Shown: one piece after another, positions 54,386-62,650 of the stretch
Position numbering within the stretch: position 1 is the stretch's first letter
How the letters are laid out: every line of letters starts with the position of its first letter
From: Salimicrobium album
GTDB taxonomy: Bacteria; Bacillota; Bacilli; Bacillales; Halobacillaceae
Direction: 5' to 3'
Assembly: GCF_900107115.1 (NCBI RefSeq)
Contig: NZ_FNOS01000005.1
Coordinates: 124,001 to 188,000, forward strand
Length of the DNA: 64,000 nucleotides
Made by a program: the position numbers and the translations under genes
Notes under the pieces: generated by a model
Database searches by the model: none
Told to the model about the DNA's origin: nothing
The model's input: the letters and a program-made list of their open reading frames with translations, nothing else

Positions 54386-55855
54386 GTGTCTTTATTTGAA
54401 CATTCATTGAAAGAACTTACGCGGAAGCTGAATGATAATGAGATTACAGTCACTGATCTGGTGGAAGAATCCTACGCCAGAATTGAAGAAGTGGACGGGG
54501 AAGTTCAGGCGTTTCTGACGCTTGATGAAGAGAATGCCCGTGCTGCTGCCAGGGAACTGGATGAAGCAGGGGACAAAGGTGCAAGTCTTTTCGGTCTTCC
54601 GATCGGAATCAAGGACAATATCGTGACGAAAGGACTGCGTACAACAGCTGCAAGTCAGATTCTCAGCAACCTTGATGATCCGCTTTATGATGCGACGGTT
54701 GTCAGGAAACTGCAGAAGGAAAAAGCGGTAACCATCGGTAAATTGAACATGGATGAGTTCGCTATGGGATCCTCCAACGAAAACTCAAGCTTCCAGGCGA
54801 CGCGTAACCCGTGGAACACCGATCACGTCCCGGGCGGTTCGAGCGGCGGTTCGGCAGCGGCTGTTGCGGCCGGAGAAGTGCCGTTTTCTCTTGGAACGGA
54901 TACCGGCGGATCGATCCGCCAGCCGGCTTCCTACTGCGGTGTCGTAGGTCTGAAACCGACATACGGCCGGGTATCCCGCTTCGGACTTATCGCCTTCGCT
55001 TCTTCGCTTGACCAGATTGGTCCTATTACAAGAAGCGTAGAAGATAATGCTTACGTGCTCGAAACGATCGCCGGCCATGACGAAATGGATTCCACATCAG
55101 CAAACGTGGAAGTCCCTGCTTATACAGAAGCACTGACCGGAAATATCAGCGATTTGAAGATTGCTGTACCGAAGGAGTATTTCCAGGAAGGGGTCAACGA
55201 GGAAGTGAAAGCTTCCGTCAGACAGGCGCTCAGGAAGTATGAAGAACTCGGAGCAGAATGGGAGGAAGTGTCTCTTCCTCATTCGAAGTATGCGCTCTCC
55301 ACCTACTACCTGATCGCGTCCTCCGAAGCGTCGGCCAACCTGGCCCGCTTCGACGGCGTGCGGTACGGACGCCGCTCCGAAAATGCGGAAACGATGATCG
55401 ATATGTTCAAAAACTCCCGTTCCGAAGGTTTCGGAGACGAAGTGAAGCGCCGGATTATGCTTGGAACATTCGCCCTCAGTTCCGGATATTACGATGCGTA
55501 TTATAAAAAAGCCCAGCAGGTACGTACGCTGATCAAAAACGATTTCGACAAGATTTTCGAGGAATATGATGTCGTCATCGGACCGACCGCGCCGACACCT
55601 GCCTTTAAAGTAGGAGAGCAGATGGAAAATCCTCTGACGATGTATGCGAACGACATCCTCACGATTCCTGTGAACCTTGCAGGCGTGCCGGGAATATCCA
55701 TTCCATGCGGCTTTTCGGAGAAAGGGCTTCCGATCGGCCTGCAGATCATCGGGAAACATTTCGATGAGAGTACGGTCTACCGTGCAGCTCATGCTTTTGA
55801 ACAGGCGACGAATTACCATAAGCAGCGTCCTGAGTTAGGAGGAAACACAAAATGA
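54386..55855 (+). CDS. gatA: Glutamyl-tRNA(Gln) amidotransferase subunit A
   Basis: This 489-residue amidase-signature protein releases ammonia from glutamine. The Ser-cisSer-Lys triad is visible: Lys76 (GIKDNIV), Ser152 ([11 protein letters not shown]) and Ser176 ([13 protein letters not shown]). It starts with GTG behind TAGGAGGG, 12 bases after gatC, and its stop overlaps the gatB start (ATGA). Confidence 0.96.
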   Translation: MSLFEHSLKELTRKLNDNEITVTDLVEESYARIEEVDGEVQAFLTLDEENARAAARELDEAGDKGASLFGLPIGIKDNIVTKGLRTTAASQILSNLDDPLYDATVVRKLQKEKAVTIGKLNMDEFAMGSSNENSSFQATRNPWNTDHVPGGSSGGSAAAVAAGEVPFSLGTDTGGSIRQPASYCGVVGLKPTYGRVSRFGLIAFASSLDQIGPITRSVEDNAYVLETIAGHDEMDSTSANVEVPAYTEALTGNISDLKIAVPKEYFQEGVNEEVKASVRQALRKYEELGAEWEEVSLPHSKYALSTYYLIASSEASANLARFDGVRYGRRSENAETMIDMFKNSRSEGFGDEVKRRIMLGTFALSSGYYDAYYKKAQQVRTLIKNDFDKIFEEYDVVIGPTAPTPAFKVGEQMENPLTMYANDILTIPVNLAGVPGISIPCGFSEKGLPIGLQIIGKHFDESTVYRAAHAFEQATNYHKQRPELGGNTK

Positions 55856-57282
55856 ACTTCGAAACAGTCATTGGACTTGAAGTCCACGTCGAGCTGAAGA
55901 CAGAATCGAAAATTTTCAGCCCGTCTCCGAACATGTTCGGAGATGAGCCGAACTCGAACGTGAACCCGATCGATCTCGGTTACCCGGGCGTTCTGCCCGT
56001 ATTGAACGAAGAAGCGGTGAATTATTCGATGAAGGCTGCCCTTGCGTTGAACTGCGATATCGCTTCCCATACGAAATTCGACCGGAAAAACTATTTTTAT
56101 CCGGATAACTCGAAAGCGTATCAGATTTCCCAGTTCGATCAGCCGATCGGAGAGAACGGGTACATTGATATTGAAGTGGACGGGAAGAAGAAGCGCATCG
56201 GCATCACTCGTCTTCATATGGAGGAGGACGCAGGTAAGCTCACCCATAAAGACGACGGATATTCGCTCGTAGACTATAACCGTCAGGGTACGCCACTGGT
56301 GGAAATCGTTTCGGAACCGGATATCCGCTCTCCGGAAGAGGCATACGCTTATCTGGAAGCACTTAAAAATATCATCCAGTATACTGGCGTCTCCGACTGT
56401 AAGATGGAAGAGGGGTCCCTCCGTTGTGATGCGAACCTCTCCCTCCGGCCTGTCGGACAGGAAGAGTTCGGTGTGAAAACGGAGCTGAAGAACCTCAACT
56501 CCTTCTCCTTTGTGCAGAAAGGTCTTGAATTTGAGGAGAAACGTCAGGAAGAAGTGCTGAAGCAGGGCGGAGAAATCCTTCAGGAGACGCGCCGCTTCGA
56601 CGAGAAGACGAAAGAAACGATTCTTATGCGAATTAAAGAAGGGTCGGACGATTACCGTTACTTCCCGGAACCGGACCTTGTCCCTCTTTACATCGATGAA
56701 GCGTGGAAAGAACGCATCAAAGCTGAAATTCCTGAACTCCCGGAAGCGCGTAAGAAACGGTACATCGAAGAGCTCGGACTCCCTGAATACGATGCAGCCG
56801 TTCTGACGAACAACAAGGAACTCTCCGACTTTTTTGAAGAGACTCTTGAAAAAGGCGGCGACATCAAGCAGGCTTCCAACTGGCTGATGGGAGATATTTC
56901 TGCGTATATGAACAAGCAGCAGAAAGAACTGAAGGATCTGGAACTCACTCCGGATGCTCTGGCTAAACTGACCGTACTTCTGGAAGAAGAGACAATTTCT
57001 TCCAAAATAGCGAAGAAAATCCTGCCGGATCTCGTGGAAAAAGGCGGCGACCCCGAGAAAATCGTGAAAGACCGCGGTCTCGTCCAGATTTCCGACGAAG
57101 GGCAGCTTCGTGATATCGTAACGAATATTCTTGATCAGAACGAACAGTCGATCACCGATTATAAGAACGGGAAAGACAAAGCTATCGGTTTCCTCGTCGG
57201 CCAGATTATGAAAGAAACGAAAGGGCAGGCGAATCCGAAGATGGTCAATGAACTGCTGATTGAAGAAATCAGCAAAAGGTAA
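55852..57282 (+). CDS. gatB: Glutamyl-tRNA(Gln) amidotransferase subunit B
   Basis: This 476-residue subunit binds the misacylated tRNA and activates it with ATP. Family landmarks are [53 protein letters not shown] and the C-terminal YqeY-like tail ending [13 protein letters not shown]. It is complete. dgkB follows about 70 bases later, as in B. subtilis. Confidence 0.96.
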   Translation: MNFETVIGLEVHVELKTESKIFSPSPNMFGDEPNSNVNPIDLGYPGVLPVLNEEAVNYSMKAALALNCDIASHTKFDRKNYFYPDNSKAYQISQFDQPIGENGYIDIEVDGKKKRIGITRLHMEEDAGKLTHKDDGYSLVDYNRQGTPLVEIVSEPDIRSPEEAYAYLEALKNIIQYTGVSDCKMEEGSLRCDANLSLRPVGQEEFGVKTELKNLNSFSFVQKGLEFEEKRQEEVLKQGGEILQETRRFDEKTKETILMRIKEGSDDYRYFPEPDLVPLYIDEAWKERIKAEIPELPEARKKRYIEELGLPEYDAAVLTNNKELSDFFEETLEKGGDIKQASNWLMGDISAYMNKQQKELKDLELTPDALAKLTVLLEEETISSKIAKKILPDLVEKGGDPEKIVKDRGLVQISDEGQLRDIVTNILDQNEQSITDYKNGKDKAIGFLVGQIMKETKGQANPKMVNELLIEEISKR

Positions 57283-57353
57283 GGAGGGAGGGCACGCAGG
57301 GGATGCGTGCTTTTCTCTCTGAAAATACGAACGATAAGATGGAGGAGATTTTG

Positions 57354-58253
57354 ATGCAACGGGCCCGAATCATATACAATCCGACCTCCGGAAGAGAATT
57401 GATCAGAAAGATGCTCCCGGACATTTTGAAACGTCTCGAACAGGACGGTTATGAAACTTCCACCCACGCAACGACTTGTGCCGGGGACGCGATCAAAGCC
57501 GCAAGGATCGCTTCGGAACGGAAGTTTGATATCGTAGTGGCCGCCGGAGGCGACGGTACGATTAATGAAGTCATAGCGGGACTGGCCGAACAGCCGCATC
57601 GTCCGAGAGTCGGGATCATTCCGACCGGAACGACGAATGATTTTGCGCGTGCTCTCCGCATCCCCCGCAACGATATCAATAAGGCACTCGATGTTATCCT
57701 GCGTAATGAAGTATCCGCTCTTGATATCGGGCGGGTAAATAATAAGTATTTCATCAACATCGCCGGCGGCGGTAAAATCACCGAGCTGACGTATGAAGTC
57801 CCGAGCAAGATGAAAACGATGCTCGGTCAGCTGGCTTACTACCTGAAAGGAATGGAAATGCTGCCTTCGATACGTCCGACATATGTCGAAATCGATTACG
57901 ACGGCAAGGTGTATGAAGGGGAGATTATGCTCTTTCTCGTTTCGAATACGAATTCCGTCGGGGGGCTGGAGAAGCTTGCGCCTGAAGCGAAAATGGATGA
58001 CGGCGTGTTCAATCTTATGATCATCGAAAAGATGAACGTCGCGGAATTCATCCGTCTCGCAACTATGGCCATCCAGGGGACCCATCTTAATCATCCGAAA
58101 TTTCTCCACATGACTGCCGCAAAAATCAGTGTGAAGACAGAGGAGAAAATGCAGTTGAACATCGACGGAGAATATGGGGGGCTGCTCCCGGGAGAGTTCA
58201 CCAACCTGTACCGTCATATCGAGTTTTTTATGCCTGAAGCTAAAGGGAAGTAG
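57354..58253 (+). CDS. dgkB: Diacylglycerol kinase DgkB
   Basis: This 299-residue soluble lipid kinase starts ARIIYNPTSGRE and has the catalytic AAGGDGTINEVIAGL and IPTGTTNDFARALRIPR. DgkB recycles diacylglycerol, largely from lipoteichoic acid synthesis, to phosphatidic acid. The ATG at 57354 follows GGAGGAG; the 17 extra codons upstream are not conserved. Its place after gatCAB and before rlmCD agrees with Bacillus order. Confidence 0.93.
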   Translation: MQRARIIYNPTSGRELIRKMLPDILKRLEQDGYETSTHATTCAGDAIKAARIASERKFDIVVAAGGDGTINEVIAGLAEQPHRPRVGIIPTGTTNDFARALRIPRNDINKALDVILRNEVSALDIGRVNNKYFINIAGGGKITELTYEVPSKMKTMLGQLAYYLKGMEMLPSIRPTYVEIDYDGKVYEGEIMLFLVSNTNSVGGLEKLAPEAKMDDGVFNLMIIEKMNVAEFIRLATMAIQGTHLNHPKFLHMTAAKISVKTEEKMQLNIDGEYGGLLPGEFTNLYRHIEFFMPEAKGK

Positions 58254-58290
58254 CCGCTTCTGCAAATGAAACGGTGCTTCCTTACGGCTT

Positions 58291-58342
58291 CATATACATA
58301 AGTAGCCCTATGGTATCGAACGTAGTTCTACTTATGTATATG
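58291..58342. repeat. Perfect 15-bp inverted repeat upstream of rlmCD
   Basis: CATATACATAAGTAG (58291-58305) and CTACTTATGTATATG (58328-58342) are perfect arms around a 22-base loop. No T-run follows. The element ends 47 bases before the methyltransferase start and could be an mRNA structure, attenuator or binding site. Confidence 0.75.
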
Positions 58343-58389
58343 GCCTTGTATCTTCAGAAAATCACTGAAACAGAGAGAGGAGGATCATT

Positions 58390-59766
58390 ATGCCGAAACA
58401 GACACCGCCCGTAAAGAAAAACGAAACCGTCACTGTCACGTTCGAGGATTTGACGCATGAAGGGGACGGGGTAGGAAAAGTGGACGGGTATCCGCTATTC
58501 GTCCCGTACGGCCTGCCGGGAGAGAAAGCCCGGGTGAAAGTGGTCAAAGTGAAAAAGAATTTCGGGTTCGGAAAACTTATGGATGTGGAAGAAGAGAGCT
58601 TAGACCGGGTTACGCCCCCGTGTCCCGTCTATTACCAGTGTGGCGGCTGCCAGCTTCAGCATATGAGCTACAGCCGTCAGCTTACGATGAAAAAGAATCA
58701 GGTCGAAAACGTCATGAAGAAAATCGGTCATCTGGAACACGTTCCTGTCCACAAACCGATCGGTATGGAGGAGCCGTGGAGATACCGGAATAAGATCCAG
58801 ATTCCTGTCGGCGAAAAAGAAAACGGAGAATTGAAAACCGGGTTCTATCAGAAACGGAGTCACAACATCATTGATATGGAATCGTGCCTGATCCAGGATG
58901 AAACGAACGACGGAATGGTGGCAGCCGTCCGTGAAATCGCGACGGATCTCGGCATCGAAGCCTATGATGAAGAATCTCACCGGGGGGTACTGCGTCATAT
59001 TATGGTCCGGACCGGCCAGGTCACCGGTGATATTATGGTCGTCCTTATCACCCGGACGAAGGAACTGCCACATAAGGATGAACTGATTGAACAGATTAAA
59101 GAAGCGTACCCGGGAGTGAAGTCGATCGTCCACAACGTGAACCGGGAAAAGACGAATGTCATTCTCGGAAAAGAGACGACTGTCGTGTATGGAGATGAGT
59201 ATATTTATGATTCCATCGGAGACATACGCTTCATGATTTCCGCACAATCGTTTTATCAGGTCAATCCCACCCAGACGAAAGCACTGTATGACAAAGCACT
59301 GGAGTATGCGGACCTGCGGGGCGGGGAAACGGTCGTTGACGCTTATTGCGGTATCGGCACCATTTCTCTGTTTATGGCGAAAGCCGCGAAGAAAGTGTAC
59401 GGAGTGGAAGTCGTCGGCGAAGCAGTGAAAGATGCAAAGAAGAATGCCCGTCTCAATTACATCGATAACGTCGAATTTTATAAAGGGAAAGCGGAAGAAG
59501 TGATGCCGTGGTGGCGCGGTCAGGGGCTCCGTCCGGACGTCATCGTCGTCGATCCACCAAGAAAAGGGTGTGAGGAAGCCCTCCTTACCTCAATGCTTGA
59601 GATGGAGCCGGAGCGGATCGTCTACGTCTCCTGTAACCCTTCTACCTTAGCCCGGGACTTGCGCATTCTTGAAGACGGCGGGTATGAAACGAAAGAAGTA
59701 CAGCCGGTGGATCAGTTCCCGCAGACGAATCACATAGAATGTGTGACGTGGCTGGTGAAAAAATAA
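58390..59766 (+). CDS. rlmCD: 23S rRNA (uracil-C5)-methyltransferase, RlmCD/RlmD type
   Basis: This 458-residue enzyme methylates uracil in 23S rRNA (U747 and/or U1939). It has an N-terminal TRAM domain (about 12-66) and 4Fe-4S ligands Cys78, Cys84, Cys87 and Cys166. The SAM-binding [14 protein letters not shown] and the catalytic cysteine in [13 protein letters not shown] follow. In Bacillus one protein (RlmCD, YefA) does both positions; dual specificity here is inferred from synteny. AGAGAGGAGG precedes the ATG. A terminator follows the stop. Confidence 0.92.
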   Translation: MPKQTPPVKKNETVTVTFEDLTHEGDGVGKVDGYPLFVPYGLPGEKARVKVVKVKKNFGFGKLMDVEEESLDRVTPPCPVYYQCGGCQLQHMSYSRQLTMKKNQVENVMKKIGHLEHVPVHKPIGMEEPWRYRNKIQIPVGEKENGELKTGFYQKRSHNIIDMESCLIQDETNDGMVAAVREIATDLGIEAYDEESHRGVLRHIMVRTGQVTGDIMVVLITRTKELPHKDELIEQIKEAYPGVKSIVHNVNREKTNVILGKETTVVYGDEYIYDSIGDIRFMISAQSFYQVNPTQTKALYDKALEYADLRGGETVVDAYCGIGTISLFMAKAAKKVYGVEVVGEAVKDAKKNARLNYIDNVEFYKGKAEEVMPWWRGQGLRPDVIVVDPPRKGCEEALLTSMLEMEPERIVYVSCNPSTLARDLRILEDGGYETKEVQPVDQFPQTNHIECVTWLVKK

Positions 59767-59782
59767 TGAATTATACCAATTG

Positions 59783-59813
59783 GCTCAAGCTGAAATATGG
59801 CTTGAGCTTTTTT
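59783..59813 (+). terminator. Terminator after rlmCD
   Basis: GCTCAAGC (59783-59790) pairs with GCTTGAGC (59800-59807). Six Ts follow. Confidence 0.95.
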
Positions 59814-60178
59814 CTATTCTTTTGGCTCTACAATATTTGTTGGAGTATCAGAAAAGTTGGCATAAAAAACACACAAGCTCCTTTATCTTTTTCACTTGAA
59901 TAGACGGAAATAAGGAAAGTTAGTTTGGAATCAGAGGATGTGGTGAGATATATGGTTGGAGAAATATTATAACTATAGAAAACAGAAGGTTCTCACATAA
60001 TTTTCCTCAAAAAGGTGATTGCTGCTCCAGTCCTCTAAGACTGTTATGTTTCCTGCTGGATTTAGTTGTTATGCAGAACTCCATCTTTATGACATAACGA
60101 CTTGAATGATGGATGTGTTGCGTCACTTGTAGGAATGTTAACATCACAAGTAAGCACTTGTTCATAAGGAGAAATTCT
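59814..60178. other. AT-rich gene-free stretch with a nested palindrome
   Basis: This 365-base stretch is clearly more AT-rich than its neighbours, and I see no ORF with a ribosome site in it. At 60125-60151 ACTTGT and ACAAGT enclose the 10-base palindrome ATGTTAACAT, just upstream of the next small gene. Confidence 0.6.
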
Positions 60179-60391
60179 ATGTTTAAAAATGAGAAAGCGA
60201 ACATTGTTAATAAGATAGTATGGGTGCTTGTCATAATAGGGATGTCAACTTACCTTCTGTATCCCGCTCTCGAAACATTTCTTCATTGGTTAAGTTATGT
60301 TTTAGTTATGTTAGGATTTGGATGGTATGGCGGAAGACAAATCTATCTTTTGAAAAAGGTGACCCAAGAGAACGGAAAGACCGGAAATTAA
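60179..60391 (+). CDS. Small two-helix membrane protein of unknown function
   Basis: This 70-residue protein starts MFKNEKANIVNKIVWVLVII at the ATG behind ATAAGGAG. Two hydrophobic stretches (about 13-30 and 38-54) suggest a hairpin membrane protein, and the tail GGRQIYLLKKVTQENGKTGN is basic. I do not recognise the family. Codon use is AT-rich, unlike the adjacent genes, and it sits in an AT-rich islet between conserved genes, so recent acquisition is possible. The stop lies at the edge of a bidirectional terminator. Confidence 0.7.
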   Translation: MFKNEKANIVNKIVWVLVIIGMSTYLLYPALETFLHWLSYVLVMLGFGWYGGRQIYLLKKVTQENGKTGN

Positions 60392-60422
60392 ACTAAAAAG
60401 CAGGGGAGCCTGCTTTTTAGTT
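60391..60422. terminator. Bidirectional terminator overlapping the antiporter stop codon
   Basis: AACTAAAAAGCAGG (60391-60404) and CCTGCTTTTTAGTT (60409-60422) form a perfect 14-bp stem with a four-base loop. Its own A/T stretches serve both strands. The antiporter stop (60417-60419) is inside the stem. Confidence 0.88.
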
Positions 60423-61370
60423 CCTTAATATGATATAAACAAAATAAGCGACATACACCAGTATAAGAAAAAGACCTTCTCTCTTCCCGACAGTGTATCC
60501 ACTCCTCGAAAATAAGAATAATAACACACTAAGTACAATCATAATCAAGACATCAGTGAAAATTTTGCCGGCCACAGGTAACGGCGTAATCACGGCGGAA
60601 GTACCGAGTACAAACCAGATATTGAATATATTACTCCCTACAATGTTCCCGAGGGCGATTCCGCTTTCTTTCTTCAGTGCGGCAGAGATGGACGTGACCA
60701 GCTCAGGCAGGGAGGTCCCGATTGCAATGATAGTCAATCCTACCAAAGTTTCACTCATTCCGAGGGCGTAGGCGATTTCTGTGCCGTTATTCACCACCAA
60801 GTTTCCTCCGAAAATAATCGCTGCTAAACCGACTAACGTCAAAACGACATTTTTGCCCCATTTGATCCCTGTCGTCGGGGGCTCATGTTTCGTATCTTTC
60901 CGACTTTTCAGACCGATTTCGATGACGTAGTACATAAAAATGGAGAGGAACAATAAGAAGATTACACCATCACTGCGTGTAAGCAGGTTATCATTAAATC
61001 CCTGCAGTATCATGTCACTGATAAGTACCAGCAGTGCTACGCTGGCCAGCAAAGTGAACGGTATCTCCTTTTTGACCGTCGAACTTTCGACCGCTAACGG
61101 GTAAAGAAAAGCTGCTGCACCTACAACTAACGTAATGTTGAAAATGTTACTGCCGACAACGTTCCCGAGAGACACTTCAGCATTTCCCTGTAAAGCGGCG
61201 ATGATACTGACGGTCGCCTCAGGGGAACTTGTGCCGAACGCTACAATCGTAAGTCCTATCAGGATAGGCGGAACGCGGAGAAGTCTGGCGATATTCGAAG
61301 ATCCATCAACGAAGAAATCGGCTCCCTTAATCAATAATCCGAAGCCGGCGAGCAGTAATATGTATGCCAT
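60417..61370 (-). CDS. Calcium/sodium antiporter, CaCA family (YrbG-like)
   Basis: This 317-residue membrane protein has about ten helices in two inverted halves. Each half carries the alpha-repeat motif: AFGTSSPEATVSI with VVGSNIFNI, and AIGTSLPELVTSI with IVGSNIFNI. These supply the ion-binding acidic residues (SSPE, SLPE) of K+-independent Na+/Ca2+ exchangers. It probably expels Ca2+ or Na+. The ribosome site AAAGGAG is 14 bases from the ATG, rather far, and lies beside a structured leader. Confidence 0.92.
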   Translation of the reverse strand: MAYILLLAGFGLLIKGADFFVDGSSNIARLLRVPPILIGLTIVAFGTSSPEATVSIIAALQGNAEVSLGNVVGSNIFNITLVVGAAAFLYPLAVESSTVKKEIPFTLLASVALLVLISDMILQGFNDNLLTRSDGVIFLLFLSIFMYYVIEIGLKSRKDTKHEPPTTGIKWGKNVVLTLVGLAAIIFGGNLVVNNGTEIAYALGMSETLVGLTIIAIGTSLPELVTSISAALKKESGIALGNIVGSNIFNIWFVLGTSAVITPLPVAGKIFTDVLIMIVLSVLLFLFSRSGYTVGKREGLFLILVYVAYFVYIILRN

Positions 61371-61401
61371 AATCGTTTCTCAAACTCCTTTGTATTTAAA
61401 G

Positions 61402-61484
61402 TCTCCGGCTGGGAGAGGCAGTCCTGTCAGCACAAGACTAGGTTTTACTTATTTAACCATAACCGAGATTCCTCTTCCTGGAAA
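61402..61484 (-). promoter_or_regulatory. Promoter and structured 5' leader of the antiporter gene
   Basis: On the minus strand, TTTCCA (61479-61484), a 17-base spacer and TATGGT (61456-61461) predict a start near 61449. The leader then opens with a 7-bp hairpin (arms 61433-61439 and 61420-61426). It is followed by TCTCC-CAGCC-GGAGA (61416-61402) and the AAAGGAG site. TCTCC could pair either with GGAGA or with the ribosome site. A cation-sensing riboswitch is possible but not identified. Confidence 0.45.
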
Positions 61485-61552
61485 GAAAAATTCGGACCGA
61501 GAAGTTAAATAAAGAAAAAGAAGAGAAAATGGGAGTAACTCCGATAAGGGAA

Positions 61553-61590
61553 TAAAAAAACTGGAGCCGAAAAATATTCTTCGGCACCAG
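61553..61590 (-). terminator. Terminator of the second SDR gene
   Basis: Minus-strand CTGGTGCCGAA pairs with TTCGGCTCCAG (plus-strand 61561-61590) with one mismatch. Seven Ts follow. Confidence 0.9.
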
Positions 61591-61608
61591 TCTCTGGAAA
61601 ACTACGTT

Positions 61609-62394
61609 TTAAACACGTGCGTCCCAGGTTTTCTGTTCTTCGTCTTTCATCTGGTCTTCGATCTCCTGCGGGTAAGCCGTACGGAAAGCGTGATGATCCG
61701 CTTCGATCACTTCGACCATTTTTGTGATCATGTCCTCGGGATCGTACTGGTTCTCGAGCAGCTGTTCCATGTTACTCATGGATTTCTCGGGAGTCAGGTT
61801 CTTGTTAGGATTGTACCATTTCCACTTCTCTTCAAACATCCGGTCGTTGAAACCGGTGTTGAACGGACCGGGGTTGATGGTAGCTACCTGCACGTTGAAT
61901 TCTTCAAGTTCCGCTTTCATAGCCTTGGCAAAAGCTTCGATTGCGTGTTTTGAGGAAGCGTACGCGGCGAGGTAAGGCATGCCTACCAGACCGGCGACGG
62001 AGCTGAGGAAGACGATTTTGCCTTTTTCTTTCTTCATGAATTTGTTGGCAGCAATTTGGGCATTTTCAAGCGTACTGAATACGTTCGTCTCAAAAATATC
62101 GCGGACCCGGTCGACCGGTATTTCGGCAATCGGTCCACCTTCGCCGATAGCCGCGTTCGCGACGAAAATGTCATAGTCGTACTCGTCTATCAACTGCTGA
62201 TCCCGTTCATTAGTGATATCCAGTTTGATCACTTCGAGGGTGACACCTGCTGCTTCGGCTTCTTCCCGGAGACTCGTAATCTGGGCCATAATTTCAACGG
62301 CGGCAATGACGTGATGTCCTTTTTTAGCAAGACCGATAGCCGTACCTTTTCCAAGACCCGTACCGGCTCCGGTGATAAAAATCGTTTTACTCAT
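61609..62394 (-). CDS. SDR-family oxidoreductase
   Basis: This 261-residue classical SDR has TGAGTGLGKG at the N-terminus for NAD(P), the conserved VANAAIGEGG, Ser in FLSSVAGLVGMP and the catalytic YASSK. The later sequence NPGPFNTGFNDRMFEEKW is typical of the broad YueD/retinol-dehydrogenase-like SDR group. The substrate is not known. A TAAGGAGG site precedes the start. It is not close in sequence to the SDR at 6902. Confidence 0.87.
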   Translation of the reverse strand: MSKTIFITGAGTGLGKGTAIGLAKKGHHVIAAVEIMAQITSLREEAEAAGVTLEVIKLDITNERDQQLIDEYDYDIFVANAAIGEGGPIAEIPVDRVRDIFETNVFSTLENAQIAANKFMKKEKGKIVFLSSVAGLVGMPYLAAYASSKHAIEAFAKAMKAELEEFNVQVATINPGPFNTGFNDRMFEEKWKWYNPNKNLTPEKSMSNMEQLLENQYDPEDMITKMVEVIEADHHAFRTAYPQEIEDQMKDEEQKTWDARV

Positions 62395-62650
62395 AGTATG
62401 ATATTCCTCCTTAGGGAATGATTCTGCGTATAATCGGCGGTCTATTTTTCAAGAAATTGCACTTTATTATTGGAATAAAGGTGACAACTACATTTTGCCT
62501 TCCCGTCTCCATGGGAATCTAAACGGACAGAGGAACAGGGGAAAGAAGCAGAGCCGGTGGTATATCTCCATTTTCCGGACGTGATATGATAGACGATAGT
62601 GAGTGTCGGTGAAGTCATTTTTCAAATGCAGAAAATAAAGGAGAAACAGT

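Noticed and set aside
60113-60178. Longer start for the 70-residue membrane protein
   Set aside because: The extra 22 codons run through the nested palindrome and have no ribosome site, while the ATG at 60179 follows ATAAGGAG.
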